From assembly GCA_016110215.1 (NCBI GenBank), contig JADWQD010000009.1, positions 1,118,093 to 1,182,092 on the forward strand: a DNA stretch of 64,000 bases, given 5' to 3'. The notes beneath the pieces were generated by a model. That model saw only the letters and a program-made list of their open reading frames with translations, did no database searches and was not told the DNA's origin. The translations under genes were made by a program, and so were the position numbers. Numbering within the stretch: the stretch's first letter is position 1; every line of letters begins with the position of its first letter. Shown here one piece after another: positions 43,492-55,170 of the stretch. This stretch comes from Capronia americana. Lineage: Eukaryota > Ascomycota > Eurotiomycetes > Chaetothyriales > Herpotrichiellaceae.

Positions 43492-44454
43492 ATAGACCGG
43501 TGAGTCGGGAAGTTGGCTCAAGAGACAGAATAAGGTAGGGTACGAGGTAGGACGGGAGGGGGACCTTCGCCACCAGCCTCGTCGGCCTTCCTGCCTCACC
43601 CTCTTCACGTGCACACCAATCAAAACAAAATCCCCCGTTTCCAAGGGGATATATATTTTAAAAAGTGTAAATCTGTCTCGACAATCCCGGACAGAGTCAT
43701 CCGCTTCTTGGCCACGCACGGTTTTCACAGTTAATGGGCACTTCTGGGGGATGGGGTTGTCACGTACTGTAGACATCGAACGAACAATTCCGGAAAAAAC
43801 ACTTACTGTTCCTATTCCCAATAGGACAGAAAGGGTTTCACTTCCCTTCGATCCACACACCGCAGTATAATGTGGATGAGGGTTCAAAGGACAGAGTTTT
43901 TTTGCTAATTTTTAGGGACCACGAATTTACGAAGCAGAACGGGATAGAACGGTCGATGTTGAGCATCAGCCTGACTCTGGCCTGGGCATGCGACGTGTGG
44001 GTATAAATTATACGGTATGCGGTACGCGGTATGCGAAATATAGCCTATCCTCCTGAGATAATATTGAGATACTGCCTCACTATCATCTTTACCCGACCAC
44101 TCTGCTCCTCCTTTCCTCTTCTCGTCATCTATAATACCCGTTCACTAACCGTGGACCTTATACCTTGTACGTCGGACTATTTCCCCGGGTCTGCTTTTAT
44201 TAGTCCCGGAATATCTCTTTTATGGTTTAGAAAACGATCGTCTCTCTCGTGAATGATATAGAAAGATCTGTATACTTGGACCCCCGCCATCATATCATGA
44301 TATTTTATCTGGTCTCGTCTCATGGTCTCATCTGGTCTCGTGGTCTTAGTCTCATTTCATCGTCTCAACTCGTCTCGTCTCGTCTCATTCATCTCATCTC
44401 ATTTCATTTCATTTCATCTGTCCAAGTCACTTGTAAGGGCACATCAACCTCACA
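43492..44454. other. Convergent 3' interval with pyrimidine microsatellite
   Basis: Between the oxidoreductase and F-box genes. It is AT-rich near 44000-44290. From about 44316 to 44420 a TCTCA/TTTCA-type pyrimidine repeat runs to the end of the F-box gene. Confidence 0.5.
44316..44420 (+). repeat. TCTCG/TCTCA/TTTCA microsatellite
   Basis: Imperfect pentamer repeats (CTCGT, CTCAT, TTCAT) over about 100 nt, with strong pyrimidine bias on this strand. On the minus strand it reads as a GAGAC/GATGA tract just past the F-box stop codon. Confidence 0.75.
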
Positions 44455-45912
44455 TTAAGTCACATCCGGATCCGGCTCGATGATATCACTAGGGATGAAC
44501 TTGCAGCCTTTCCGCGGTCGCCGACGGTTGATCAGTCGGAGGTACGAGACCGGTGATGAAGAAGGCGAGTCTTCATCGTCGCTCGTCTCGTTCTTGTCGC
44601 TTGAGGTGTCGTCTATGCTGAGAGCTTGGATGCCGATGTCGACGGCGGTTGACTCGATGCCGTTGTCATTTTCGTTGTCATCTTGACCCTCCCCCTGAGG
44701 TACCGGCAGCGTCGTCGTCCTGGTACGTTGCCGTTTCTTATGGCTACACGTACCCGTGGGATGTATCTCCTTGGAAAGCCTTTCTGGGCGTGACCTTTTG
44801 TGACGGTTCTTCTTCGGGGCCAGAATACGGCCATCCGGAAAGGTGATTTGTTGGACGCCTGGACGTCGCGACTCCAGATATGCGCACAGGGCCGGTGGGC
44901 GGACTGACATGGAGTACCGCAGAGAGAAAACCTGGAGTGCCGAGTCGGCCTCCTGGTCGTGGACTTGTGCTTTGGAGCCGGAGACGCCAAACAACGAGTC
45001 CAGCCAGGTCAGCTGCTCGACGGAATCCGCAACCAACGATGAACAACTTTCCAGGGCCAAAATCTTCATTCTCGTCGGTCGAGCTGCCCGGGATTCGCTG
45101 TCGCCATAATACTCGCCTAGCCATTGCACAAACTCTGCGTCAACACCCGCCACGTTCCGCAGTCTCAGCTCTCGGAGGTTGGGATTGCACTCGACCCACT
45201 TGCGTAGCTGGAAGCTGGTGATGCCGGCGCGCTCGACCGTCAGCTTCTCCAATCTTCTCAGTTGAAGGTTGGTGCCGCTTTCGACCCCGACTCCGGCCAA
45301 AGCATTCCATATGGGACTTGGCTCAAGGTAGATCGGATTGGTCCAATATTGTGCTGGCAGACAAGTGTCGTGGAGATAGGGGTGGTAGAAGTTGAGGCGC
45401 AAATCTCGAAGGCTGGGGAGTAGAGTCGCTAGGATTTCGGTCAAGGAGGGTGAAATGATATGATAGATATGAAGCGTCAAAGAGCTCAGCCTGGCAAGAG
45501 TGGGAGTCGAGAGGATCGAGCACGCCAACGCGTTCTGGAGTTGCAACAGCTTCTCGCGGTATTGAGCCGGCGTGACAGTGCGCTGTGACGTAGGTTTCGT
45601 CCTCGATCTCTGTGGACCGTCGAGCGGTGGTAGAGGAGACGTGATGATGACTTTGTTCCGAGAAGGGTCGTCGAAGAAAGTATCCCCGAGGTCCGCGTCG
45701 ATGTCATCGAACGTGGAGGAGCTGAGAAAGGCCAAAACGCCATGGATGTGGCGTGGGAGAATGGCCAGGCGTAGGTTTTGCAAGGCCAAGATGGCCGCCG
45801 AGTAATTGCCTTTCGACGTCCGACCGAATTTGAGGAGGGTGGCAATAGGCAGATATTTGAGTACTTGGTGTAGGACTTCTGGTGGAAGCGTTGATATGGG
45901 CGAGCTACTCAT
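44455..45912 (-). CDS. F-box protein with leucine-rich region
   Basis: 485 residues from the Met in MSSSPISTLPPEVLHQVLKY; the frame is open 55 codons further but without domain character. F-box at residues 5-45 (LPPEVLHQVLKYLPIATLLKFGRTSK) would bind Skp1 in an SCF ubiquitin ligase. Leucine-rich segments follow (LARLSSLTLHIYHI, LLPSLRDLRLNFYHP, LRRLEKLTVERAG, NLRELRLRNVAGVD, MKILALESCSSL), consistent with a substrate-binding LRR-like region. The C-terminal 150 residues are basic (KKNRHKRSRPERLSKE) then acidic and serine-rich, suggesting nuclear location. The target is unknown. Intronless. Confidence 0.85.
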   Translation of the reverse strand: MSSSPISTLPPEVLHQVLKYLPIATLLKFGRTSKGNYSAAILALQNLRLAILPRHIHGVLAFLSSSTFDDIDADLGDTFFDDPSRNKVIITSPLPPLDGPQRSRTKPTSQRTVTPAQYREKLLQLQNALACSILSTPTLARLSSLTLHIYHIISPSLTEILATLLPSLRDLRLNFYHPYLHDTCLPAQYWTNPIYLEPSPIWNALAGVGVESGTNLQLRRLEKLTVERAGITSFQLRKWVECNPNLRELRLRNVAGVDAEFVQWLGEYYGDSESRAARPTRMKILALESCSSLVADSVEQLTWLDSLFGVSGSKAQVHDQEADSALQVFSLRYSMSVRPPALCAYLESRRPGVQQITFPDGRILAPKKNRHKRSRPERLSKEIHPTGTCSHKKRQRTRTTTLPVPQGEGQDDNENDNGIESTAVDIGIQALSIDDTSSDKNETSDDEDSPSSSPVSYLRLINRRRPRKGCKFIPSDIIEPDPDVT

Positions 45913-47537
45913 TGTAGCCGCTGCTGGTCTAGACGGAACGGTTGTCGACTTGAGTGAGGTTGATGGAGGCAAGAGGGAGCATTTGAAGGGCAGAAAAGGC
46001 GACAAATTTACCAATCCATCATGCCACCACTCACCGTGCCTCTCGTCGATGATGCAGCGATCGAAGCCTGCATACACGAGCCGGGAACTGGCAGGGTACC
46101 ACGAATCAAAAGGCCGGTATCAACGCTGGCTTCGCTATCGACAGCCAAAGTTGACAGGAAAATGCACCTGTGATATCGGCAGAACCAGAATGTCGGGACT
46201 CGACGACAGTGGTTTGAGCCCAGCACTGTGGGTAGAATGTACCGAATGGCAAGGAGAGAGCGGAGGTCCCAAGCAGCAGATCCTGACGAGGGGAATGCGG
46301 TCCTACCGTCCTGCCCGCACCGGAAGGGCGGGTGACGGCTTGGTGACCGGTAGACGAAATCTGGATCGCGCGTTGGACGCAGAAGGTCAGGGCGCATGCT
46401 GGCGTGGACCAGTCCGAATGATGATGCCGGTCGTCTTATGATTATGTGCCGAGGACAAGGATGGGTGCTTGTGCTCGTGCTGCGGAGGAGACGGCAGTCG
46501 ACATTTTGCAGTGTTCTCGACTCCAAAAGACCAGTCGTATCCGAGTTTGGGAGGAGGTGAAGAAGCTCCAGCGACTCGGATCGCTTAGATGCGCTGCCTT
46601 CCGTCGAATGCTTAGGAGGAATAGGCTAGATGCGCTGCCTAGAGACGCTCTACCTCGGTGGAATTGTCTTAGCAGGGAAAACGCATCAGTTGCGGAGCAG
46701 CTGCGTCGAAGATCGCATGACTGGCTCTGCGGTACGACGGCATCAATGCACGATAAGGCGTACGTACCCATTATTTCGGGGAGGGCTCGAGATTCATTTG
46801 GCGCCGGAACGTTGGCAAGCGAAGGTGAACCTGCGAGGGGTTTGACGATGTAACAGCGAAATGGACTGACTGGTCGGGTCGGTGAAATACTGGATCTCCG
46901 CAGTGGCTAATCAACGCAACCCCGTTCAGTTCCTCCGTGGCAGATGGTCAGTATGACACAACTCGAACAGGCTCGGAATCACGCCTGGCGAGGCCGAGGA
47001 CTTACCGGGTCCACGTATGAGTAGCGACTACGAATAGCGACCCCTCGGGTAGAGAAGACGCCGTAGTGATCACTTAGTATGACAGTGTTTGTGTGCTATA
47101 CAGAGAGAAGGGTGAGGCAGTACTGAGGCCACGGTGAGAGGGTCAGTCAGGGTCTTGCTTACAGCAGATCGACGGCGGAATCCGCGGGGTGCCATCCGGG
47201 CTAGAGGATCGACTGCCTAGCACCATTGTTTGGATGGCCCTTCAGCGTCGATCAGGTTCAGACAGATCACAGTCATTCAGTCATTTGGTATGAGTGCGGA
47301 GTAGTCATTCAGTCATTCATCCCCTGTCCCTACTACCTACACATTACCTCGTACCTATCCAATCGAGGGTGCGCTCGGAGCAGCCTCCCAATTAGGATCT
47401 CTACCAGAGAAATCACCTTGTCAACATCCCGCTTGCCCGATGCAATGGCCTCGTGTCGCCTTGCAGAACTGTCGTGGCACCTCAGCGACGTTCTTGACAA
47501 CACTATTCAGCTGCATCTACAGTGCCCTGCTCACCGC
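45913..47537. other. Gene-poor 1.6 kb interval
   Basis: Promoter side of the F-box gene and 3' side of the ASPM gene. Open frames at 46446-46853 and elsewhere lack coding signatures. No repeat or RNA gene is evident. Confidence 0.4.
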
Positions 47538-50500
47538 TCAAATGTTGAGCCAGATGTCTTCTTCGTCTGTCATCGCAGGAAACGCAGGTCCGGCGTCGAT
47601 GCTGCCCAACCCAGCCCGATTCTGATCTCGTCCCGGAGCTGCCACGCGAGCTTGGCCCATATCAGAAGTTGGAGGAGCAGGAGCAGGAGGATCAGTTCGC
47701 GGACCATCTGTCGCTTCAGCTATCCGTCGCTGCCTGTCCCGGATAGACTGGGCACAGTCCTCCGCAATTGCCTTGGTCAGAACCTTGCGCGCATCGAGTA
47801 CCCGTGCCCAGTACGAGCGCCACGCCTTCTGGATCGTCACCGCCGCCCTGATGCCTTTCGTCGGGCCGAGAAATCTCGAGCAGAGGAATGCCAGCGCAGC
47901 CAGCACAAAGTCTCGGTCAAAGAGGTGAGTGCGATTCGGCGATCCTGGGGCCGTGGAGAAGAGCATGGCAAATTGCTCGCTACAACCTAGGCCACGGAGT
48001 CGTGTGGAGAGTGTTCGATTCTGAGCCGATGAGTCGTCCTTGCTCGCGACGTAACCTTCGTACTCGTCCACGATAGTTTCGAAGACTCGTCCATCTGCAA
48101 AGCTAGTTGTCAAGTTCCTGACCGGGATACCTTTCTTGCTCGCAATTGCTTGAGCCCACGATTTCAACAGTACTTTGTGTCGAGCATAGCCGTCGTCCCC
48201 CTCTTCCACCAGGTCATAATAGTCGTTGTCTCGGCTGCTGTTGCCGATCCGGCAGAGTCTCTTGATTTCACGTTGGACATCGTCCCAGTCGATCAAGCCA
48301 CCGAGGCCCCATTTGCTGGTGAGTCCCCAAAGCAGCTTGACAGTCTTTTCCCGGTAGCCATCGACGATGTCTTCGGCTCTGATATCTTGGACTAGTGCAG
48401 CCATGCCCTTCACACCGTGGAGTGCACTCAATGCGACCTGAGCATTGTACAATTTGGTTGCTCGCCCGTGACAGGGGAACTTGAGATGCTGTGATAGAGG
48501 CCAGTCGCGTTCTCCATCTGTTAGCAACAGCTGTTCTCCGCTCGGCAGAACGACCGTCGTGGTGGAATCTGCATCATTCACATGGTCGAGCGAGGTCGAT
48601 GCCGACGGATACAAGAGGAGTTCGATGAGCCTCGTCAGACGCACCCCGTCGCGCAGATCGACCGCAATGTTTTCGATCCGGTAGGAGTATTCCTCAAGAG
48701 GATATTGTGAGTGACTGACCGTGTATGCAACGTGGCTCAAGGCTCGAATCGGATCCCCAGCGCTTGGATTCAAAAGTTGAAAGAGAGCTTTGACGACGCT
48801 CACCGATGACTTGTACTGCGAGGAAGGCTGGAAGAGACAGCCGGAAAAGAGTCTCCCCTGCGGACCCTTCGTGCTGTCCAAAAGCTTGATGAGCATAAGG
48901 CTCCGAAGTAAGGTGCGTTGATAAGACCAAGCGGCATGGTCTGCGGAGGGTTCCTCTGGTGTCCCATCTTCATTTCTGATCATGAATGTCTCGATGAACC
49001 CTTGCAAAGCGCGTCGACTGACACTTTGTCCGTCGCTACTTCTGCGGCTCGAGGATGAGCTCCTCGACTTCGTACATTGTCGTCCGACAACAACCTCGAC
49101 GGCCGATTGAAGACAGGAAAGATCGTACGTTTCAAGCCAGAGGTCCATATATGCCTTGCGCTTCCCGAGATCGGTCCTCAACCGGGCAGCTCCCTTGAGG
49201 ATCTCAGACGGTACACAAAGGGTGCCATAAAGAAGTGCTCCCTGCAGTCGCTTGTACAGTATGGCATTTTCTGCGTGGCCGTATCTCTCCAGCAGTCGAA
49301 CCGTCAGCATCTCCGACTCGATCGGTGACTGTACCGTCGTGGACGCCCCGAAGAGGTTGTTGATAAGTTGAGTGATGGCTATCTCCTGATGGTTCAGCCA
49401 ACTGTCCTCGTACATCGAGATGTCCGCAAGGTCGTCACTGAGCACAGGGTATATCTCCCTGATCCGCTGCTGAAGCCCGAGCCGGGGCATGACGAAGCGA
49501 GTGGGAATCGACGGCTTCGTGGCTTGCACTTCGTACTCATGTGTCGTCACGGAGTCTGACCTAATCTCTGGCGGTTCTGTCCGTACTGGAACAGGCTGAC
49601 TGGTGTTCAATCGTGGTCCGGCATTCCAGCTGGGCTTCGCGCTGGTCCGCTGGCCGGCCCTCTTGTCAATCGCTTTGGTCTTCGCGCTCGCTGTAGATTC
49701 ATACAGTCGGGATACTCTCGTGGCCTGTAGCTGAGGTTGAACTCGTGCGGCTTCCGCCTCAACCACCGATATCCGTTTTCCTGGGTTTCTCTTCTTATCG
49801 GCTACCTCCGCTCGACCAGGAGGCACGTTTTCTTTCCCATCGCCTTGACCCCAGCGGTCCTCTGCAACTGCACTGTCCTGAAGATTGCGCGACGAGAGCT
49901 GCAATGGTCCTCTCTTTGGAGACATAGCAATCACGGATTTTCGCCCGCCTCGCTGCTTCTTCGCCAGCATTTGCGCCGCAATGCCCGTGACTTCGACGTC
50001 CTCCGCAATGGCAGACATTGATCCCGCTTTCACGGCGTCAAGATCCTTGATCGGGCTAAACATCCCCATGTACATGCTCGGCATTGTCGTGTCCTCGCTA
50101 GGAATATAAATGGTGCCTCGTCGGGCGGCTGTAGGTTTCAGAACCGTCGTAGCATCTAAAGTCGGCAACGCGATCGGCTGTTCCGGTAGAGGAGATAGCG
50201 GCGCAACAACCAAGTGCGCACTCTCAGCCTTGACGATCGGTCGTCTCGGCGCTTGCGACAACCTACGCGACGTACCATCCATGGATGTACTTGCCTTTGC
50301 CGATGGATTCTGTTGAACCGCCTCACCAGCGGACACAGCACCCGTGGGAGCCACGGGAGCCGCGAAATTGACGCCCCTCTTCGGCCGCTGCGGCGGTTGA
50401 GCAATCGCACTGGCAGTCGCACCAGCACCAAAACCAGCACCAAAACCAGCCTCTGCAATCCCATTCCGTCGAACCGCCTTCATCAAAGCGCCAGCACCAG

Positions 50501-50819
50501 CACCAGTACCCGCACCTACCCTATCCTCATGAATAGCGAACCCTAACCCAACCCCATCAGCGGCACGTCGTCTCCTGGGCTTCGCATTCCTCAACCCGGC
50601 TCCAAGTCTCGGAAACGCGGCCGTGAATTCGATATTCGCTGTATCTTCTTCGCCCTGGTCGCCCTCGTCGCCAAATCCCATCGACTCTCCGCGTCTCTTG
50701 CCGTGATGGCGCTGCGGAACAGGAACAGGAGCGGGAAAAGAAATCGGACATGGTGTCAGTGTCGACGAGGACATGACGTGGCGGCGCGATGACGACGACA
50801 TCTTGGAGGCGACCGTCAC
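47538..50819 (-). CDS. ASPM/abnormal-spindle-like calponin-homology and IQ protein
   Basis: Intronless, 1,093 residues. The N-terminal 450 residues are disordered, with basic and Ser/Pro motifs and a KEN-box-like motif (GDGKENVPPG). The middle is helical (RFVMPRLGLQQRIREIYPVL onward). Two calponin-homology-like domains follow (YRIENIAVDLRDGVRLTRLIELLLY; KVLLKSWAQAIASKKGIPV then TTSFADGRVFETIVDEY). At least one IQ motif (AVTIQKAWRSYWARV) lies near the C-terminus. This order is that of ASPM/Asp proteins, which focus microtubule minus ends at spindle poles and bind calmodulin. The fungal version has few IQ motifs compared with animals. The KEN sequence hints at APC/C-controlled turnover (inference). 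A second Met seven codons in is also a possible start. Confidence 0.88.
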   Translation of the reverse strand: MTVASKMSSSSRRHVMSSSTLTPCPISFPAPVPVPQRHHGKRRGESMGFGDEGDQGEEDTANIEFTAAFPRLGAGLRNAKPRRRRAADGVGLGFAIHEDRVGAGTGAGAGALMKAVRRNGIAEAGFGAGFGAGATASAIAQPPQRPKRGVNFAAPVAPTGAVSAGEAVQQNPSAKASTSMDGTSRRLSQAPRRPIVKAESAHLVVAPLSPLPEQPIALPTLDATTVLKPTAARRGTIYIPSEDTTMPSMYMGMFSPIKDLDAVKAGSMSAIAEDVEVTGIAAQMLAKKQRGGRKSVIAMSPKRGPLQLSSRNLQDSAVAEDRWGQGDGKENVPPGRAEVADKKRNPGKRISVVEAEAARVQPQLQATRVSRLYESTASAKTKAIDKRAGQRTSAKPSWNAGPRLNTSQPVPVRTEPPEIRSDSVTTHEYEVQATKPSIPTRFVMPRLGLQQRIREIYPVLSDDLADISMYEDSWLNHQEIAITQLINNLFGASTTVQSPIESEMLTVRLLERYGHAENAILYKRLQGALLYGTLCVPSEILKGAARLRTDLGKRKAYMDLWLETYDLSCLQSAVEVVVGRQCTKSRSSSSSRRSSDGQSVSRRALQGFIETFMIRNEDGTPEEPSADHAAWSYQRTLLRSLMLIKLLDSTKGPQGRLFSGCLFQPSSQYKSSVSVVKALFQLLNPSAGDPIRALSHVAYTVSHSQYPLEEYSYRIENIAVDLRDGVRLTRLIELLLYPSASTSLDHVNDADSTTTVVLPSGEQLLLTDGERDWPLSQHLKFPCHGRATKLYNAQVALSALHGVKGMAALVQDIRAEDIVDGYREKTVKLLWGLTSKWGLGGLIDWDDVQREIKRLCRIGNSSRDNDYYDLVEEGDDGYARHKVLLKSWAQAIASKKGIPVRNLTTSFADGRVFETIVDEYEGYVASKDDSSAQNRTLSTRLRGLGCSEQFAMLFSTAPGSPNRTHLFDRDFVLAALAFLCSRFLGPTKGIRAAVTIQKAWRSYWARVLDARKVLTKAIAEDCAQSIRDRQRRIAEATDGPRTDPPAPAPPTSDMGQARVAAPGRDQNRAGLGSIDAGPAFPAMTDEEDIWLNI

Positions 50820-51720
50820 GCTTTATTTATTGCGACCACGTGAGCATCCAGTACGTGCGCATGGCCCGAAGAGTACCGACGAGGATGATGATGATGATGA
50901 GATAAAAATCGAGATTGTCGCTGCTGCTGATGGTTGATTATTCGTCCCTGGAAACTCAAACTGAAACTGGAATTACACTTGGAATTGGAACTTGGAATCG
51001 AATGTCGAGATTGTGTCGAGCTTGTCGAGCGTGTTGCCTGTCAAAAGTTGGATTGAATTGGATTGCGTTGGTCCGGACGCGTCGTGCACGCGTAATCAAA
51101 TGTGTTTTTTCAAGTTAATTTACGAGGTACGCAACATGTTAGAAGGCGATGCAATGGAGATCGGACGGGGATTTGTTGACACACGTCGTTGTCGGGACAA
51201 CGGTTGCTGATCGTGATTGGTTGGACGGACTCGGCACACAGCTTGCAGTAACCTCGTACCCAACCAATACACATTTAACACGGTCAGTAGGGCCTACTCG
51301 GTACCTCGTAACGATTATGCACTCAGGGGACTATACTCTGGATCTAAGACACAGATGCGAGATAGTGATATCATGTATGTATCAATTTAAAGTTTCAATA
51401 TCTGCTTCCTTTAAGCCAGATTCAACCCTCGGACCTATACTCAAGTAAGAAATGTCTCCTGGTTTCTATACAACTAGGGCGACCCCCAACGCCGTCGCTA
51501 TGCTAATGCTAATATCCTTATGCTATGCTCTGCTTGCAACGGACTCCGGAATCATGCCGTATATCATGCGTGCCTGCCAAACGCCATGCCAGTGTTTTTG
51601 TAGGCATTCGAAGCGAGCACTCGTCCGTGCGGTGCGGTGCTCTCCATTCACTCGATTCAATCCCGTTGACTCCTCACCTGCCAATGGCGGGCGTTCCGAA
51701 CATCACCACGATAGGCCGCC
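50820..51720. other. Intergenic 0.9 kb
   Basis: Contains a (GAT)n run near 50881-50900 and AT-rich sequence, with no gene seen. It is the promoter side of the ASPM gene and the 3' side of ERO1. Confidence 0.45.
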
Positions 51721-53505
51721 TCACAACTCATCTCGACTGGGAAAATGGAAGTCCCAACTCCTAGCCGGCACGGGCAACCCGAGCCAATAGTTCCAAAGCC
51801 TTTGCATCTCCATGACGAAAATGGCGAAGAATTTGAACGGCAGCTCGACCCATGAGCGCAGCACCATTTTATACGTCCTCCACACCAGGTCGAACTCTGC
51901 CCGGAATTCATCCGCAATGGTCGGGGAGCGAGGTTTCGTCTCCGGGTCTTCCCAGAGGTCATCCGAGTCGGGCACCTCGCTCGCCGCAGCGCTCTCGATT
52001 ACCTCGTCAAAGCCCTTCACGGGACTCGCACCGACGGCCTTCCGCTGCTCACGATCCGCAGACAGCTTCTGCGACAGCGGTAGCGGCCCGTCCACATCCA
52101 GCACGCTCATGTCGCCCGTGTTGACTGCGAGGCGGAATTTCTGGATCGAATCAATACTGTGGCTGACGCGGCCCAGGGTGTTCACGAGGGCCACCAATTC
52201 AGTCCGTCTCAGGTGAGGGTTTTCGCCATTCTTGGTCTCGTCATATTCGAAGAGCACTTTCAGCGCCGCGCCATATCCTGCCGTCTGGACTTTCCCCCAG
52301 AGACGGCATTTGTCGCAGCCCACGCAGTCCATCAACCTGGATACATTGCGGAACCGGTTGCGGAAGTCGTCCTTGAGGTCCATGACCGAGGGGTCCTGGA
52401 ACATGACGGATTCGTCAAAGGTGTGCGGCCCAGCCGCCGCTCGGTCCGCCAGTTCCAGCACCTTTTGCTTGGTCTGGAAGTCTTGCTCCGTGTCGCCGGA
52501 ACAGAACGTGTAGGACTCGAGGTGTTTCCGTAACTTGGCGATGGCGCGCGTGAGAATGGCGTAGTTGAAATACAGGTTCGAGATGCGCTCGGGGTGCTTA
52601 TGCAGGCGTTCCTTGTAGCAGTCGAGGTTGCGCACCCATTCCCCCGTCGTCTGGTTGAAGAAGTCCCAGCATATGTGGGTGGAGATGGAAGCGTGCATCC
52701 CGCTCACTATGCGGTAGAAGGCTCGCTGTTCTAGACACTCGTCGTCCAGAGGATACTGGTCGTCCGAGTTGTCCACGTGCTGCCGGCCGTACTCTTGGAA
52801 GATGTTCTTCAAACTCTCCGCCGCTTGGAGGGGCTTGGGCTTCAGGGAGGCGTGCTTCGGCGGCTGCGGTGTGAAGCAGTTCTCTTTGTAGATGGCGTCC
52901 CAGACTTGTTTGGCCCCCAGGCCCGAGTATCCGGTATATCGTTCCGTGTTGTTCACCAGGCTGACGTAGTCGCCCTTCGCGGCTGCGCCCTCATCCTCGG
53001 GCACGCAGTAGTCTCTCTGATCGCACTCGTCGTCGTCTTCCAGGACGCAGCTCTCGTCCACATTCTCACCCAGTTGGTATTGGAGCGGTCGGTCCTTCGG
53101 TCGTTCCCTCTGCTGGGCGAGACCCGGGTGTTTCGCCCTGGCACCCTCGAGTTTGCTCAACTCTTCAGCCCTCCAGATCAACGGGATATCACTCTCGTCT
53201 TCAATTGTTTCGACCGCACAAGCGCGGTTCCCGCACATGGAATTCTCATCGCTCCAGAAAGGGCACACTTTGTTGTAGAGGTTCAGTCTGTAGTAGGCGA
53301 AGAAATCGGTCTTTTGCGTCAGGTCGTCTAACGAAGGATACAGATCGGCGTTCAGCCGCTCAAGGTCGGAGTACGAGGTACATGCGTCCGTAACGATCGA
53401 CTCTGGGTCTATGGCGCATTGTTGGGTTTGGTGGCCTCCCCGGACGCAAGCAGGCCGTACGAGGAAGTAGAAGGCGATAAAGAAATGCGAGGCAGTGACC
53501 CTCAT
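51721..53505 (-). CDS. ERO1: ER thiol oxidase Ero1
   Basis: 594 residues from the Met in MRVTASHFFIAFYFLVRPAC, a good signal peptide; the frame is open a further 87 codons, but that part is upstream sequence. Ero1 uses FAD and oxygen to oxidise protein disulfide isomerase. The N-terminal shuttle Cys region (QQCAIDPESIVTDACTSY) and the luminal CPFW...CGNRACAVE are present, as is the active-site CxxC within LMDCVGCDKCRLWGKVQ. FAD-contact helices include SISTHICWDFFNQTTGEW. After the core, about 130 residues extend to a hydrophobic Trp-rich C-terminus (VELPFKFFAIFVMEMQRLWN), which is typical of fungal Ero1 and probably membrane-associating. Intronless. Confidence 0.96.
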   Translation of the reverse strand: MRVTASHFFIAFYFLVRPACVRGGHQTQQCAIDPESIVTDACTSYSDLERLNADLYPSLDDLTQKTDFFAYYRLNLYNKVCPFWSDENSMCGNRACAVETIEDESDIPLIWRAEELSKLEGARAKHPGLAQQRERPKDRPLQYQLGENVDESCVLEDDDECDQRDYCVPEDEGAAAKGDYVSLVNNTERYTGYSGLGAKQVWDAIYKENCFTPQPPKHASLKPKPLQAAESLKNIFQEYGRQHVDNSDDQYPLDDECLEQRAFYRIVSGMHASISTHICWDFFNQTTGEWVRNLDCYKERLHKHPERISNLYFNYAILTRAIAKLRKHLESYTFCSGDTEQDFQTKQKVLELADRAAAGPHTFDESVMFQDPSVMDLKDDFRNRFRNVSRLMDCVGCDKCRLWGKVQTAGYGAALKVLFEYDETKNGENPHLRRTELVALVNTLGRVSHSIDSIQKFRLAVNTGDMSVLDVDGPLPLSQKLSADREQRKAVGASPVKGFDEVIESAAASEVPDSDDLWEDPETKPRSPTIADEFRAEFDLVWRTYKMVLRSWVELPFKFFAIFVMEMQRLWNYWLGLPVPARSWDFHFPSRDEL

Positions 53506-55170
53506 GTTGGCGCCGGAGACAACCCAATTGACATTCAATTGGGAACGGGACGAAAGAGACAATATGTACAAGAAAAGGGACAAAGAAAGCCACGGCAGTG
53601 CACCTGAGTATTTGTGAGCGGGAATGTGGCCAGTCTGTTCCTTGACTGCGCCGAACAGTGAAGGCGATGGCAAAAATAGCGGACACAGTATGACGAAAAC
53701 CAATCGCCCCTCGCTAACCTCGGGGCCCAAACCCTGGGGCGTCAGCGCGTGCAGCGCGTCGTCCAAAGTGGCCGCTTAGGCTTCGGGTGCAGCGAATATT
53801 GCAACTGTCAGACAGGAACAAATACTTCAGCAGATCCGGACTGTCTCACTAATGCCAACTAATCAGACCACCGCTTCTTGAATTTGACTGCTCTTGATAC
53901 AGCGTAGAGAGATGTCACCAGCCTGTGATCGAAGCGTTTAACACTGGGAGTGCACCGACATGCAATCGGTACGAACCGCTGCCTCCTCCTGAACAGTAGC
54001 CGTACCACTGCTACTGTAGCGAGGAAGGGAGCCCCTACCGAATCCTCCGTACAGCACCGCACAAGTTTCATTCTCAGCAGCCGGGAATCTCATTTCGTAT
54101 CTTACCCGAGCTCGATCTTCCGGATTTTCTCCTCGCATCACTCGATTCGTATCCTTTCAGCACGAAGGCCTGCGATCTCCAGTTCTCCAGCGAGTTCCTT
54201 GTCCATCATGACCTGAATGTGCTTCTCGCCCCCAGAAGAGATGACATCCATTCGGCAACCACCCGAGAATGATAGGGCAGAGTGTCCGTTCAGCAGTCAT
54301 ACCTCATCGTTCGCTTTGATAGACGGGTATCCGATTCCGAGATGTCTACTTCGTACTATGCTAGAGTACACCTGCTTGAAAAACCGAGCCATGATCTTGT
54401 CACAGACTCCTGTTCGCCAGAATCTTGCCTATGAACGACAATCCACCGTAGGATCAGTTGTACCTGTCCTTGAGGGCACATATCTGCCGATGACACACTC
54501 TAGTGCACGCATTTCACCGCCCACCGCAGAGTCTCCCGGTACAAGTCCAACTCACAACTCAAACTGACCGCGGTAGAACTGAAAGTAGAACATCTAGTCG
54601 ATAAATCCGGCAAGGAAACCGCTGTAACGGGTGGGGCCAGTTTCTGATTCACGAAGTTGTCCATGAAGAGTAGTAGCCTTCAGGGCTTTTCTACTCTCGC
54701 GGTCCTATTCGTACGTCAGCTCATCATCGCGCGGAGACCGCTATCTGCTAACTTACCTGGCGTCTGGCCTCCGGGAGGTCTTCTTGTATAATTCAGACGT
54801 TGATAAATGAGCTCGCTGGGCTCAGCACAGTGGGTGAGGATCGAACCTTCGACGGTTTTTTGCAGCTAGTAAGCCCAGAGGTCGCCATTTTTCCTCCCCA
54901 AGAGGCACTTGTTTCCGATCGTGAAGTCATGTAGATCCAAGAGTGCGAGGTCCGTCTCAGCATCTCCATACGCTGTCCGAGATAGAAGAGCGTCACAAAA
55001 CGTTCCGCGCTTGTCCGACCGAGGTGCTGTTCCGGTCGAATCATGGCATCTTCCTCGCGAAAGAGGTGATACTTCGCACAGCCTCCTCGTTGTGAGCGGC
55101 ATGTCGCGCGATACGCTCGAGCGTTCTCGCGCTGAGAGGGCTGCAAAACCGTCGCGTTACGTCCGATGGC
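53506..55170. other. Gene-poor 1.66 kb interval
   Basis: Minus-strand frames at 54793-55146 and 54866-55102 and a plus frame at 54217-54567 overlap each other and show no domain. A tRNA-like GGTTCGATCC on the minus strand near 54830 does not fold as a T arm. No gene is called. Confidence 0.4.

Noticed and set aside
54810..54860. Minus-strand GGTTCGATCC resembling a tRNA T loop
   Set aside because: The flanking bases do not form a T stem and no anticodon arm or A-box sits at the right distance.
54793..55146. Two overlapping minus-strand frames near 55 kb
   Set aside because: Both lack domains and overlap each other; no splice pattern joins them to a larger gene.
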